Shown: positions 39,316 to 48,343, counted from the first letter of the stretch. The stretch is 64,000 nucleotides of DNA from Solirubrobacter pauli (GCF_003633755.1 NZ_RBIL01000001.1:3271426-3335425); one strand, 5' to 3'. Notes: generated by a model from the sequence alone, not told the origin. A program made the numbers and translations.

Positions 39316-40652
39316 GCGCGCGCGGGCCCCGGCGGTCGCTGTACGGCTGGCTCGCGGCGGACGGCGTCTCCCTCGTCGGCACGCGGGTCTCGATGGTGGC
39401 GCTGCCGCTGTTCGTGCTGACGACGACCGGCAGCCCGCAGAAGACCGGGCTCGTGGCCGTCGCCGAGCTGGTGCCGCTCGTGCTGCTGAAGGTGCTGGGG
39501 GGTCCGGTGATCGACCGGGCCGGCGCGCGGGCGGTGGCCTTGACCTGCGACGGCGCGTCCGTGCTGGTGGTCGGCGCGATGCCGCTGCTGCACGACGCCG
39601 GCGTCCTCTCCTTCCCGGCCTTCCTGGCCCTCGTCGCGGTGGCCGGCGGGCTGCGCGGGCCGGGTGATGCGGCCAAGCACGCCCTGATCCCGACGCTCTC
39701 GGCGGCGGCGGCCGTGCCGATGGAGCGCGTCACCGGGCTCAGCGCCACGGTCGAGCGCACCGCCTCGATGCTCGGCGCCGCGCTCGCGGGCGTCCTCGTC
39801 GCCGTCGCCGGCCCGGCGAACGCGCTGCTCGTCGACGCGGCGTCGTTCGGCGGGTCCGCGCTGGTGCTGGCCTGGGCCGTGCCGGCGGGCACGCGCGGCC
39901 CGCGGGAGGCGCAGGAGGAGGGCGCGCCGTACGGCGAGCGGCTGCGGGCCGGATGGCGGTTCCTGCGCGGCGACCGGGTGCTGGTCGGGATCACGGCGAT
40001 GGTGGCGCTGACCAACCTGCTCGACGTGGCCTGGTCCGCGGTCCTGGTGCCGGTGTGGGGCGTCGAGCGGGCCGGCGGTGCCGGCGCGGTCGGGGCCCTG
40101 TTCGCGACGTCCGCGGGCGCGGCGGCGATCGGTGCGCTGCTGGCGGCGGCGTACGCGGAGCGGCTGCCGCGCCACCTGACGTACCTCGTGTGCTTCCTGG
40201 TCGCGGGGCTGCCGCGCTTCGCCGTCGTGGCCTTCGACGCGCCGCTCGGATGGGTGCTCGCGGTCGCGGGCGTGGCCGGCTTCGCGGCGGGGTTCCTCAA
40301 CCCGATCCTCGGCGCGGTGATCTACGAGCGGGTGCCTGCGCACCTGGTCGGCCGGGTAAGCTCGCTCTCGACCGCGACGTGCTTCGCGCTGATGCCGCTG
40401 GGCGGGCTGATCGGCGGGTTCCTCGTCGCGAGCGCGGGGCTGGGCACGGCCCTGCTGATCTGCGGGCTGGCCTACCTCGTGGTCACGCTGTTGCCCGCGG
40501 TCGACCCGCGCTGGCGCGAGCTGGACGCTACGCCGTCTGGAAGGCCGAGATCGTCAGCGCGGCGAAGCGCCGCGACGCGGCGAGGCGGGCTTCGGCCGAG
40601 CCGGCCCGCAGGCCGCGGTGGGCGAGCATCACGAGGACGAGGTCGTTCATGA
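39312..40652 (+). CDS. MFS transporter (DHA3 / macrolide-efflux-like)
   Basis: 446 aa from GTG 39312, overlapping the ArsR stop by 4 bp. About 12 membrane segments: SLVGTRVSMVALPLFVLTT, LLKVLGGPVIDRAGARAV, FAAGFLNPILGAVIYERVP (the conserved DHA3 patch), then RVSSLSTATCFALMPLGGL. The membrane domain ends near VDPRWRELD (about nt 40527). The remaining ~41 residues are a low-complexity Arg/Ser/Pro tail that reads antisense across the end of the TetR gene, an overlap of 125 bp. Likely a drug exporter controlled by the co-transcribed ArsR. Confidence 0.88.
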   Translation: MSARGPRRSLYGWLAADGVSLVGTRVSMVALPLFVLTTTGSPQKTGLVAVAELVPLVLLKVLGGPVIDRAGARAVALTCDGASVLVVGAMPLLHDAGVLSFPAFLALVAVAGGLRGPGDAAKHALIPTLSAAAAVPMERVTGLSATVERTASMLGAALAGVLVAVAGPANALLVDAASFGGSALVLAWAVPAGTRGPREAQEEGAPYGERLRAGWRFLRGDRVLVGITAMVALTNLLDVAWSAVLVPVWGVERAGGAGAVGALFATSAGAAAIGALLAAAYAERLPRHLTYLVCFLVAGLPRFAVVAFDAPLGWVLAVAGVAGFAAGFLNPILGAVIYERVPAHLVGRVSSLSTATCFALMPLGGLIGGFLVASAGLGTALLICGLAYLVVTLLPAVDPRWRELDATPSGRPRSSARRSAATRRGGLRPSRPAGRGGRASRGRGRS

Positions 40653-41100
40653 CGAAGTCGCGGCGCAGCTTGCCGGTGGCCTTGGCGCGGCGCGCGAGCT
40701 CCGCGACGGCGGTCAGCGAGGCGTCGCGGTCGGCGGCGAAGTCCAGCGCGTCCGGGAATGCCGACTTGAACGTGATCGGGAACCCGTGGTCGCGCGCGTG
40801 CAGGTCGAACACCTGCTCGATCACGCGCTGGAAGCCGTGCCAGGGGTCGGGGTCCGCCAGGCCTTCGTGCACGATCGCCTGGCACGTCCGCGACTGGTCC
40901 ACGTAGACCGCGTGCGCGAGGTCCGTCTTGCTCGGGAAGTGGCGGTATACCGTCGCCGGGCTCACGCCCGCCCGGCGCGCGATCTCCCGCACCGGCGCCT
41001 GCAAGCCCTCGGTGGCGAACACCGCGCGGGCGGCGTCGAGGATGCGCTCGCGGTTGTCCTGCGCGTCGGCCCGGAGCTTCTGAGGCAAACGCGCGGTCAC
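40528..41100 (-). CDS. TetR/AcrR family transcriptional regulator
   Basis: 190 aa from GTG 41100; a TAAAGT -10 box on the minus strand (41113-41108) ends 7 nt before it, consistent with a leaderless mRNA. HTH: RERILDAARAVFATEGLQAPVREIARRAG then VSPATVYRHFPSKTDLAHAV. The C-terminal domain follows the TetR_C_33-like pattern (helical, LARRAKATGKLRRDFVMNDLVLVMLA). Divergent from the quinone-reductase-like gene with a palindrome between them, its probable target. Confidence 0.9.
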   Translation of the reverse strand: MTARLPQKLRADAQDNRERILDAARAVFATEGLQAPVREIARRAGVSPATVYRHFPSKTDLAHAVYVDQSRTCQAIVHEGLADPDPWHGFQRVIEQVFDLHARDHGFPITFKSAFPDALDFAADRDASLTAVAELARRAKATGKLRRDFVMNDLVLVMLAHRGLRAGSAEARLAASRRFAALTISAFQTA

Positions 41101-41113
41101 CGCTCTCACTTTA

Positions 41114-41127
41114 GTTGTGCGCACGAC
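41114..41127. promoter_or_regulatory. palindrome between TetR and quinone-reductase genes
   Basis: gttgtgcgcacgac: central perfect GTGCGCAC with one mismatched pair further out. It overlaps the TetR -10 region, so it probably serves as the TetR operator for both divergent genes. Confidence 0.5.
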
Positions 41128-41149
41128 GATGTGGGTCACCGTCGTCGCC

Positions 41150-42091
41150 ATGAAGGCGATTGCGATCAAGGCGTTCGGCGGTCCGGAGGGACTCGCGACG
41201 GTGGAGCTCCCGGACCCGGTGCCGGGTGAAGGGCAGGTGCTGATCGAGACGGAGGCGATCGGCGTGGGCGGCGTCGACGCGCTGATCCGCAGCGGCGTGC
41301 TGGGCGCCTTCCGGAGCTTCGCCACGGGGCACGTCCTCGGCAGCGAGGTGGCCGGCACCGTGGCGGCGGTCGGGGCGGGCGTCGACGTGTCCTGGGTGGG
41401 GCGGCGCGTGTGGGCGTTCGTCCTGCAGGGCGGCTACGCCGAGCGAGCGGTCGCGCCCGTCAGCGCGCTCGCGCCGCTTCCCGACGGGCGGTCGGCGGTC
41501 GACGCGGTCACCATCGGCAGCTCGGCGGCGGTCGCGCACTTCGCGCTCCGGAACGCCCACTTCGCGCCGGGCGAGTCGGTGCTCGTGCGCGGCGCGGCGG
41601 GTGGCCTCGGCACGCCGACGGTCCAGCTCGCGGCGCGCGCGGGAGCGAGCGCGATCGCGGTCACGACGTCGTCGCCCGCGCGCGGCGAGCGCCTGCGGGC
41701 GCTCGGCGCCACGCACGTCCTGGACCGCTCCGGCGCGGGGGAGGACGGCTTCGACGTGATCGTCGACGTCGTCGCCGGTCCGGAGCTGCCCGCGTTCCTG
41801 GACAAGCTCAACCCGAACGGCCGCCTCGTGACGATCGGGCTGCTCGGCGGCCCGCCCCCCGCCGACTTCGGCACGGCGCTCTTCGCCGCCTTCCAGCAGT
41901 CACGCTCGTTCGGGGTCTTCAGCCTCGACTCCGTACCCGACGCGGACCGCTACGCGGCGATCGCCGAGTGGCTCGCGAGCGACCTCGAACCGGTCGTGCA
42001 CGACGTGCTGGCGCTCGAGCAGGCGGTCCTCGCGCATCAGCAGCTCGACGCCGGCGAGGTCTTCGGGCGGATCGCCCTCACGCCGCGGTAG
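41150..42091 (+). CDS. NADP-dependent zinc-less alcohol dehydrogenase / quinone oxidoreductase
   Basis: 313 aa from ATG 41150 (MKAIAIKAFGGPEGL). MDR-superfamily fold: GroES-like N-half, GHVLGSEVAGTVAAVGAGV, then the Rossmann nucleotide loop VLVRGAAGGLGTPTVQLA. Cysteine and histidine zinc ligands of classical ADHs are absent, as in quinone oxidoreductases (Qor/zeta-crystallin). Expected to reduce quinones or enones with NADPH. Divergent from a TetR regulator. Confidence 0.92.
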   Translation: MKAIAIKAFGGPEGLATVELPDPVPGEGQVLIETEAIGVGGVDALIRSGVLGAFRSFATGHVLGSEVAGTVAAVGAGVDVSWVGRRVWAFVLQGGYAERAVAPVSALAPLPDGRSAVDAVTIGSSAAVAHFALRNAHFAPGESVLVRGAAGGLGTPTVQLAARAGASAIAVTTSSPARGERLRALGATHVLDRSGAGEDGFDVIVDVVAGPELPAFLDKLNPNGRLVTIGLLGGPPPADFGTALFAAFQQSRSFGVFSLDSVPDADRYAAIAEWLASDLEPVVHDVLALEQAVLAHQQLDAGEVFGRIALTPR

Positions 42092-42110
42092 GACCTGCCA
42101 CGATCGGCGG

Positions 42111-42524
42111 ATGGACGGAACCCTTGACCGCTTCGTCGAGGCGCAGGACGGCGTATACGACCAGGCCCTCGCGGAGCTGCGCGCCGGCCGCAAGACGTCC
42201 CATTGGATGTGGTTCGTGTTTCCGCAGATCGCGGGTCTCGGGCGCAGCGCCATGGCCCAGCGGTACGCGATCGCCTCGCTGGACGAGGCGCGCGCGTACC
42301 TCGCGCACCCGGTCCTCGGCCCGCGCCTCGCCGAGTGCGCGGAGGTGTTGACCGCGCTCGACGGGACCAGCGCCGAAGCCGTCTTCGGCGGCATTGACGC
42401 GATCAAGCTCCGGTCCTCGATGACGCTCTTCGCGCGCGCGGCACCCGACGAGCCGGTCTTCAGCGCCGTGCTGGAGCGGTACTTCGACGGCGCCGAGGAT
42501 CCGGCGACCCTGGACCGCCTCTAA
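42111..42524 (+). CDS. DUF1810 family protein
   Basis: 137 aa. Characteristic start LDRFVEAQDGVYDQALAELRAG followed by KTSHWMWFVFPQIAGLG, YAIASLDEARAYLAHPVLGPRL and GGIDAIKLRSSMTLFA, the signature blocks of DUF1810. Cytoplasmic, helical; the family resembles NADAR-like folds and its function is unknown. Ends tail-to-tail with a MarR gene, overlapping by 4 bp (CTAA). Confidence 0.92.
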   Translation: MDGTLDRFVEAQDGVYDQALAELRAGRKTSHWMWFVFPQIAGLGRSAMAQRYAIASLDEARAYLAHPVLGPRLAECAEVLTALDGTSAEAVFGGIDAIKLRSSMTLFARAAPDEPVFSAVLERYFDGAEDPATLDRL

Positions 42525-42925
42525 GCGAGCCGCGGGAGCACCGCGAGCAGGGTCTCCCGCTCGCGCGTGCTCAGCTCGGCCAGCACCTCGGCCTCCATCG
42601 CACGGATGTCGGCCTGGACGGCGGCGAGCTTCGCCCGGCCCTCGGCAGTCAGGTCGACCACCTTCGCGCGGCGGTCCGTCGCGTCGGGGCGGCGGGTGAT
42701 CAGGCCCTCGGCCTCCAGGTCGTCGAGGATCTTGATCAGGCGCGACTTGTCGTAGCCCATCGCCTCGGCGAGCGCGAGCTGCGTGGGCGCCGACCCGCGG
42801 GCGAGCAGGCTCAGCGCCGCGTACGCCCACATGGTCACCCCATGGGCATCGAGCAACGGCCGCTCGGCCTCGAAGATGCGCCGCGCGGCGCGGGCGAGCA
42901 GCGCGCCGAGGTCCTCGCGTTCCAC
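42521..42925 (-). CDS. MarR family transcriptional regulator
   Basis: 134 aa from GTG 42925; a TATCAT -10 on the minus strand ends 7 nt upstream, again suggesting a leaderless mRNA. Winged helix: VTMWAYAALSLLARGSAPTQ, LALAEAMGYDKSRLIKILDDLEAEGLI, wing RRPDATDRRAKVVDLTAEG. The long in-frame extension upstream has no sense and crosses the operator. Divergent from the SRPBCC gene and likely its regulator. Confidence 0.9.
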   Translation of the reverse strand: MEREDLGALLARAARRIFEAERPLLDAHGVTMWAYAALSLLARGSAPTQLALAEAMGYDKSRLIKILDDLEAEGLITRRPDATDRRAKVVDLTAEGRAKLAAVQADIRAMEAEVLAELSTRERETLLAVLPRLA

Positions 42926-42942
42926 GGGGCGGATGATACGAG

Positions 42943-42975
42943 TGGACAAATCGTAAGCATTTGCATACGATATGC
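42943..42975 (+). promoter_or_regulatory. promoter and operator of the SRPBCC gene
   Basis: -35 TGGACA (42943-42948), 17-bp spacer, -10 TACGAT (42966-42971), start codon 6 nt further. The -10 lies inside a perfect palindrome gcata-cga-tatgc (42963-42975), and gcatacga recurs at 42980-42987. A repressor, most simply the divergent MarR, would block the -10. Confidence 0.65.
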
Positions 42976-42977
42976 GA

Positions 42978-43370
42978 ATGCATACGAATCGTTCGGTCAC
43001 CCGGTCGGTCTCGATCCGGGCCACGCCCGAGGCCGTGCTCGACCTCGTCGGCGACGCGCAGGCACTGCCGCGGTGGGCGCCGGGGTTCGCCCGCTCCGTG
43101 CGCGCCGCTGGCGAGCACTGGGCGGTGGAGACCTCGGCGGGCGAGGCGCTCGTCGACGTGCGCGTCTCACGCGAGCACGGCACGGTCGACATCGTCTCGG
43201 TCGAGCAGCCGACGCGGGGCGTGTTCACCCGGGTGCTCGCCAACGGCGAGGGCTGCGAGTACCTGTTCACGCAGTTCTTCCCCGCCTCGGCCGGCGAGGC
43301 GGACGTGCGTGCGCAGGTCGAGGTGGTCGACGGCGAGCTCGAGACGGTGCGGCGGCTCGCGGAGCGGTGA
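42978..43370 (+). CDS. SRPBCC (START-like) family protein
   Basis: 130 aa from ATG 42978 (MHTNRSVTRSV); an ATG two codons earlier is possible, but the -10 spacing favours a leaderless start here. Polyketide-cyclase/START-like fold pattern: TRSVSIRATPEAVLDLVGDAQALPRWAPGFARSV, then strands ending in the long C-terminal helix (VDGELETVRRLAER). Such proteins bind hydrophobic ligands. Probably controlled by the divergent MarR. Confidence 0.85.
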   Translation: MHTNRSVTRSVSIRATPEAVLDLVGDAQALPRWAPGFARSVRAAGEHWAVETSAGEALVDVRVSREHGTVDIVSVEQPTRGVFTRVLANGEGCEYLFTQFFPASAGEADVRAQVEVVDGELETVRRLAER

Positions 43371-43395
43371 GCGCCCGGTCATTGAACGGACATCG

Positions 43396-43428
43396 TTCCG
43401 TTACGGAATCGCGCCCGGGGGCGATTCC
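43396..43428 (+). promoter_or_regulatory. two mutually exclusive hairpins upstream of the GGDEF-EAL gene
   Basis: ttccg-tta-cggaa (43396-43408) and ggaatcg...cgattcc (43405-43411 with 43422-43428) share the bases ggaa, so only one can form at a time. The second sits right before the TTG start at 43438, where a ribosome would bind. Confidence 0.4.
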
Positions 43429-43437
43429 CACTCGGCG

Positions 43438-45519
43438 TTGACCATCGACCACGCCGCGCTGTTCACAGCCGTTCCCACGCCCTGCATGATCCTCGGCGTG
43501 GACCTCTGCATCCGCGAGGCGAACCCCGCGTATGTGGCGGCCATCGGGCGCGGGCGGGAGGAGCTGATCGGCCGCAACGTCTTCGATGTGTTCCCGGACG
43601 CGCCGGGGGCGACGGGCAGCCGCGCGCTGCGCGCCTCGCTGGAGAAGGTGCTGCACACGGGACAGCCCGACACGATGGCGTTGCTGCACTACGACATCGA
43701 GGTCGACGGCACGTTCGAGGAGCGCTGGTGGCTGCCGGTCAACACGCCGATCGTCGACGCGCAGGGTCGGACGGCGATGATCCTGAACTCGGTCGAGGAC
43801 GTCACGGCGGCGCAGCGCGCGCGGCTGGCGCTCGAGCGCAGCGAGCGGCGCTTCCGGTCGCTGGTGGAGCACGCGGAGGACGCGATCCTGGTGATCGGGC
43901 CTGAGCGGCAGATCACGTACGCGAGCCCCGCGACGCGGCGGTTCATCGGACGTCGGCTCGGCGGGCTCGAGGAGCACCCGTGGACCGCGTTCGTGCACCC
44001 CGACGACGTGGTGGCCGCGATCGCCCTGCTGGATCTGGCGCAGGAGATGGGGCCCGGCGAGTCCGTCTCGGGGCGCCTGCGCGTGACGCGGCTCGACGGC
44101 GAGCTGCGCCACGTCGACGTCCACGCCACCGACCACCGCGACGACGACGCGATCAACGGCATGGTCATCAACGTGCGCGACGTGACCGACCAGCATCTGG
44201 TCGAGGTCACGCTGCAGCAGCAGGCGCTCGAGGACGCGCTCACCGGGGCGCCCAACCGGCGCTGGTTCCTCGAGGCGGCCAAGGCCGCGACCGCGCGGTC
44301 GGCGCGCACCGGCAGCCCGGTCGGCGTCGTGCTGATCGACGTCGACCACTTCAAGCTCGTCAACGACACGATGGGGCACCCCGCGGGCGACCGGCTGCTG
44401 GTCGATCTCGCGCGGCGGATGGCGGACGCGCTGCGGCCCAGCGACACGGTCGCGCGGCTCGGCGGCGACGAGTTCGCGATCCTCAGCGAGGACCTGCGCA
44501 GCGAGCGGGACGCGTGGCTGATCGCGCAGCGGATCGCCACGGCCGCCACCGGCCTATACGACCTCGGGCACGGGCTCGAGGCGCGGGTCACGCTGTCGAT
44601 CGGCGTCAGCACCGACGTCGGCGGCGCGGACGCCGACACGCTGCTCGCCCACGCCGACGCCGCGCTCTACAAGGCCAAGCGCCAGGGCCGCAACCGGATC
44701 GAGGTGTTCGACCCCGAGCTGCGGCGCGCGCTGATCCACCGCCTGCAGATGGAGAACGAGCTGCGCCGGGCGGTGGAGCACGACGAGCTCGTCCTGCACT
44801 GGCAGCCGATCATCCGCACGCGTGACCACGCCGTCATCGGCGCGGAGGCGCTGCTGCGCTGGCAGCATCCGAAGCGCGGGCTGCTCGCGCCCGGGAGCTT
44901 CCTGCCGGTCGCCGAGGAGGCCGGGCTGATGCCGCGCATCGGCGCCTGGGCGATCGACCGCGCGTTCGCCCAGGCGGCGGTCTGGCAGCGCGACGGGGCC
45001 GGACCGCGCGTGTTCGTCAACCTCGCCGCGGAGCAGATCCGCGTGCCGACGCTGCCGGAGGAGGTCGCCCGGCTCGCCGCCACGCACGGCGTGCACACGA
45101 GCGAGATCTGCTTCGAGGTCAGCGAGCGCATGCTCGACGCCGACATCGCCGCGGTGCGCGACCAGCTGATCCGCCTGCGCGGGCTCGGCTTCGGGCTCGC
45201 CCTCGACGACTTCGGCGCCGGCAACACCGCGCTCTCCTGGCTGCAGCAGCTCCCGCTCGACGTCCTCAAGCTCGACCGGCGCTTCACCGCGACCGTCGAG
45301 GACACGACGGCGCAGGCGATCATCCGCGCGATCGTCGACCTCGGCCCGACGCTGGGCATGACGAGCATCGCCGAAGGCGTCGAGACGCCCGGGCAGCTCG
45401 AGACGCTGCGCCGGCTCGGGTGCGACTTCGCGCAGGGCTACGAGATCGCCGCGCCGCAGACCGCGCGCAGCGTCGCCCGAAGGTTCCGGCGTGACGCCGA
45501 GGTCGACGCGCCGCGCTGA
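43438..45519 (+). CDS. PAS-PAS-GGDEF-EAL protein (c-di-GMP synthesis/breakdown)
   Basis: About 693 aa. The start is uncertain: TTG 43438 is the best in-frame start; the first ATG (43486) would cut into the first PAS domain. PAS 1 (res ~5-120), PAS 2 (~130-250), GGDEF (~255-420) with intact LGGDEF at ~342, EAL (~435-690) with GAEALLRWQHP, DDFGAGNTAL and EGVET, the catalytic metal residues of active phosphodiesterases. No membrane segments: a cytosolic, probably ligand- or redox-sensing bifunctional enzyme. Confidence 0.9.
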   Translation: MTIDHAALFTAVPTPCMILGVDLCIREANPAYVAAIGRGREELIGRNVFDVFPDAPGATGSRALRASLEKVLHTGQPDTMALLHYDIEVDGTFEERWWLPVNTPIVDAQGRTAMILNSVEDVTAAQRARLALERSERRFRSLVEHAEDAILVIGPERQITYASPATRRFIGRRLGGLEEHPWTAFVHPDDVVAAIALLDLAQEMGPGESVSGRLRVTRLDGELRHVDVHATDHRDDDAINGMVINVRDVTDQHLVEVTLQQQALEDALTGAPNRRWFLEAAKAATARSARTGSPVGVVLIDVDHFKLVNDTMGHPAGDRLLVDLARRMADALRPSDTVARLGGDEFAILSEDLRSERDAWLIAQRIATAATGLYDLGHGLEARVTLSIGVSTDVGGADADTLLAHADAALYKAKRQGRNRIEVFDPELRRALIHRLQMENELRRAVEHDELVLHWQPIIRTRDHAVIGAEALLRWQHPKRGLLAPGSFLPVAEEAGLMPRIGAWAIDRAFAQAAVWQRDGAGPRVFVNLAAEQIRVPTLPEEVARLAATHGVHTSEICFEVSERMLDADIAAVRDQLIRLRGLGFGLALDDFGAGNTALSWLQQLPLDVLKLDRRFTATVEDTTAQAIIRAIVDLGPTLGMTSIAEGVETPGQLETLRRLGCDFAQGYEIAAPQTARSVARRFRRDAEVDAPR

Positions 45520-45541
45520 CCCGTCGGTAAAGATCCCGGCG

Positions 45542-47200
45542 ATGAGCGATCACGCGGACGTCATCGTCGTCGGAGGCGGGCTGGCCGGTCTCGTCGCCAC
45601 CGCCGAGCTGGCCGACGCGGGCCGGCGGGTGCTGCTGCTCGACCAGGAGCCGGAAGGAGCCCTCGGCGGCCAGGCGTTCTGGTCGTTCGGTGGCCTGTTC
45701 CTCGTCGACAGCCCCGAGCAGCGGCGGCTGCGCATCAAGGACTCGTACGACCTCGCCTGGCAGGACTGGCTCGGCACGGCCGGCTTCGACCGCCCGGAGG
45801 ATGAATGGCCGCGCAAGTGGGCCGAGGCCTACGTCGCCTTCGCCGCCGGAGAGAAGCGCGCCTGGCTCGCCGGGCAGGGCGTGAAGTTCATCCCGAACGT
45901 GGGCTGGGCCGAGCGCGGCGGCTACGGCGCGATCGGGCACGGCAACTCGGTCCCGCGCTTCCACGTCACGTGGGGGACCGGGCCGGGCGTGATCGAGCCG
46001 TTCGTGCGGCGCGTCCGGGCCGCCGTGGCCGCCGGCCGCGTGGAGCTGCGCTTCCGCCATCGCGTCGACGCCCTGACGCGCTCGGGCCGCGCCGTCGACG
46101 GCGTGCGCGGCACCGTCCTCGCGCCGGACGCGTGCGTGCGCGGCGCGTCCTCGAACCGCGACGCGGCCGGCGACTTCGAGCTGCGCGCCGCCGCCGTGGT
46201 GATCGCCAGCGGCGGCATCGGCGGCGACCATGACCTCGTGCGCCGCAACTGGCCCGAGCGGCTGGGCGCACCGCCGAAGCGCATGATCAGCGGCGTGCCC
46301 GCGCACGTGGACGGCCGCGGGATCGAGCTCGCGCAGCAGGCCGGCGGCGCGGTCATCAACCCGGACCGGATGTGGCACTACACCGAGGGCATCCAGAACT
46401 GGGACCCGATCTGGCCCATGCACGGCATCCGGATCCTGCCCGGGCCGTCCTCGCTGTGGCTCGACGCCACGGGCCGGCGGCTGCCGGTCCCGCTCTTCCC
46501 GGGCTTCGACACGCTCGGCACGCTCGCGCACATCATGGGCACCGGCCACGAGCACACGTGGTTCGTGCTGACGCAGAAGATCATCGAGAAGGAGTTCGCG
46601 CTCTCGGGCTCCGAGCAGAACCCCGACATCACGGGCAAGTCGGTGCGCGAGCTGCTCAAGACGCGCGTCGCCTCAGGTGCGCCCGGCCCGGTCGAGGCGT
46701 TCAAGCGCCGCGGCGCCGACTTCGTCGTGGAGGCGAACCTGCGCGCGCTGGTCGACGGCATGAACCGGCTCACGGACACGCCGCTGCTCGCCTTCGACCA
46801 GGTCGAGCGGGAGGTCGTCGCGCGTGACCGCGAGCTCGACAACCCGTTCACCAAGGACTCGCAGATCACCGCCATCCACGGCGCGCGCCGCTACCTCGCC
46901 GACCGCATCACGCGCGTCGCGGCGCCGCACAAGCTGCTCGACCCCGCGGCCGGCCCGCTGATCGCCGTCAAGCTGCACATCCTCACGCGCAAGACGCTCG
47001 GCGGGCTGCACACGGACCTGAGCGCGCGCGTGCTCGGCGCGGACGGCGAGCCGCTGGCCGGCCTGTACGCGGCGGGTGAGGCGGCCGGGTTCGGCGGCGG
47101 TGGCATGCACGGCTACCGCTCGCTCGAGGGCACGTTCCTCGGCGGCTGCCTGTTCAGCGGCCGCACCGCGGGCCGGGCGATCGCGGCGGAGCTACGGTGA
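45542..47200 (+). CDS. FAD-binding dehydrogenase (3-ketosteroid dehydrogenase/fumarate-reductase-like)
   Basis: 552 aa from ATG 45542. FAD Rossmann motif VIVVGGGLAGLVATAELA, LGGQAFWSFGGLFLVDSPEQ, a second FAD contact VVIASGGIGGDHDLVR, and C-terminal GLYAAGEAAGFGGGGMHGYRSLEG. Matches the conserved 'putative FAD-binding dehydrogenase' group (about 550 aa) related to KsdD and fumarate reductase flavoproteins. Substrate unknown; context (acyl-CoA and semialdehyde dehydrogenases next door) suggests carbon catabolism. Overlaps the convergent acyl-CoA dehydrogenase by 9 bp. Confidence 0.9.
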   Translation: MSDHADVIVVGGGLAGLVATAELADAGRRVLLLDQEPEGALGGQAFWSFGGLFLVDSPEQRRLRIKDSYDLAWQDWLGTAGFDRPEDEWPRKWAEAYVAFAAGEKRAWLAGQGVKFIPNVGWAERGGYGAIGHGNSVPRFHVTWGTGPGVIEPFVRRVRAAVAAGRVELRFRHRVDALTRSGRAVDGVRGTVLAPDACVRGASSNRDAAGDFELRAAAVVIASGGIGGDHDLVRRNWPERLGAPPKRMISGVPAHVDGRGIELAQQAGGAVINPDRMWHYTEGIQNWDPIWPMHGIRILPGPSSLWLDATGRRLPVPLFPGFDTLGTLAHIMGTGHEHTWFVLTQKIIEKEFALSGSEQNPDITGKSVRELLKTRVASGAPGPVEAFKRRGADFVVEANLRALVDGMNRLTDTPLLAFDQVEREVVARDRELDNPFTKDSQITAIHGARRYLADRITRVAAPHKLLDPAAGPLIAVKLHILTRKTLGGLHTDLSARVLGADGEPLAGLYAAGEAAGFGGGGMHGYRSLEGTFLGGCLFSGRTAGRAIAAELR

Positions 47201-48343
47201 GCGGCGCTTGATCACGGCCTTGCCGGCGGCGATCAGCAGCGCGTCGTTGGCGCCCTCGCCGATCTGGGTCTGCGGCGCGTCGCGGCGCAGGCGCGTGAGC
47301 TCGGCGTCGCCCGTGTAGGAGCGGCTGGCCGCGAGGCGGGCGGCCTGCTCGACCGCCCACACCGCGCTCTCGGACGCCATCGTCTTGGCGGCGGTGGCGC
47401 GCTCGGCCGCGTCCGCCGCGCCCGCGTCGACGGCGTCCGCGGCGGCGCGGATCGCGGCCTCGATCACGAGCTGGCGACTGCGCAGCTCGCCGATCCGCAG
47501 CTGCGTGTGGCTGTGGTCGCCGAGCAGCCCCGGCCCGATCGGCCGCTCGGTCGCCTCGACCAGCGCGCACTCGATCGCGCGGTCGATCACGCCCAGCGCC
47601 CGGCAGGCGACGTTCACACGGCCGACCGCGAGCACGTCGAGCATCTGGCGCGCGCCCTGGCCTTCGCCGGCCTCACCGCCGAGGATCTCCGCGCCGGGCG
47701 CGAAGTGGCCGTCGAACGCCCACGTCGCCGACTCCACGCCGCGGTAGCCGAGCTTGTCCAGCGGCCCGGTCGTCCACGTCGCGCTGCCGCGTCCCTCGGC
47801 CGGCAGCAGCACGCACGACGGCCGCGACTGGCCTTCGAGCGTCGCCAGCACGCACGCGAGCGGGAACGAGAAGCCCCCCGCGATCCAGCGTTTGCGACCG
47901 GTCAGCACGAGCCCGCCGTCGGCGCGCGCGACCGACATCTCCAGCCGGCGCAGATCGCTGCCCGCCTGCGGCTCGGTGATCGAGAACGACGACCAGACGT
48001 CGCCCGTCGCGATCCCCGGTAGCCAGCGCTCGCGCTGCGCCTCGGTGCCGTAGCGCACGAGCAGCCGTGTGGCCAGCGCGGTGGTGTTGACCGCGCCGGT
48101 CAGCGAGATCCAGCCCTGGGCCAGCGTGCGCCAGACGTCGACCATCGCGCGCACGGGCAGCTCACGCCCGCCGTAGCGCGCCGGGACGAGCGCGCCGGGG
48201 ACGCCGAGCGCCCCCAGCTGGTCGAGGATCTCCCGCGGCAGGACGTCCTCCCGATCCCACCGCTCGACGTTCGGCAGGACGGTCTCGTCCACGAGCCGGC
48301 GCACCGCGTCGGCCATGGCCTGGTTCTCGGACATCTCAGGCAT
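47192..48343 (-). CDS. acyl-CoA dehydrogenase
   Basis: 383 aa from ATG 48343 (ATG 48334, MSENQAM, is a close alternative). Family features: N-terminal helical domain, FSITEPQAGSDLRRLEM (FAD/substrate motif), TGRKRWIAGG, and C-terminal QTQIGEGANDALLIAAG, where Glu in GEG corresponds to the catalytic base position of the family. Flavoenzyme that introduces a 2,3-double bond into acyl-CoA thioesters. Substrate chain not predictable. Divergent from the semialdehyde dehydrogenase with 43 bp between starts. Confidence 0.92.
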   Translation of the reverse strand: MPEMSENQAMADAVRRLVDETVLPNVERWDREDVLPREILDQLGALGVPGALVPARYGGRELPVRAMVDVWRTLAQGWISLTGAVNTTALATRLLVRYGTEAQRERWLPGIATGDVWSSFSITEPQAGSDLRRLEMSVARADGGLVLTGRKRWIAGGFSFPLACVLATLEGQSRPSCVLLPAEGRGSATWTTGPLDKLGYRGVESATWAFDGHFAPGAEILGGEAGEGQGARQMLDVLAVGRVNVACRALGVIDRAIECALVEATERPIGPGLLGDHSHTQLRIGELRSRQLVIEAAIRAAADAVDAGAADAAERATAAKTMASESAVWAVEQAARLAASRSYTGDAELTRLRRDAPQTQIGEGANDALLIAAGKAVIKRRSP

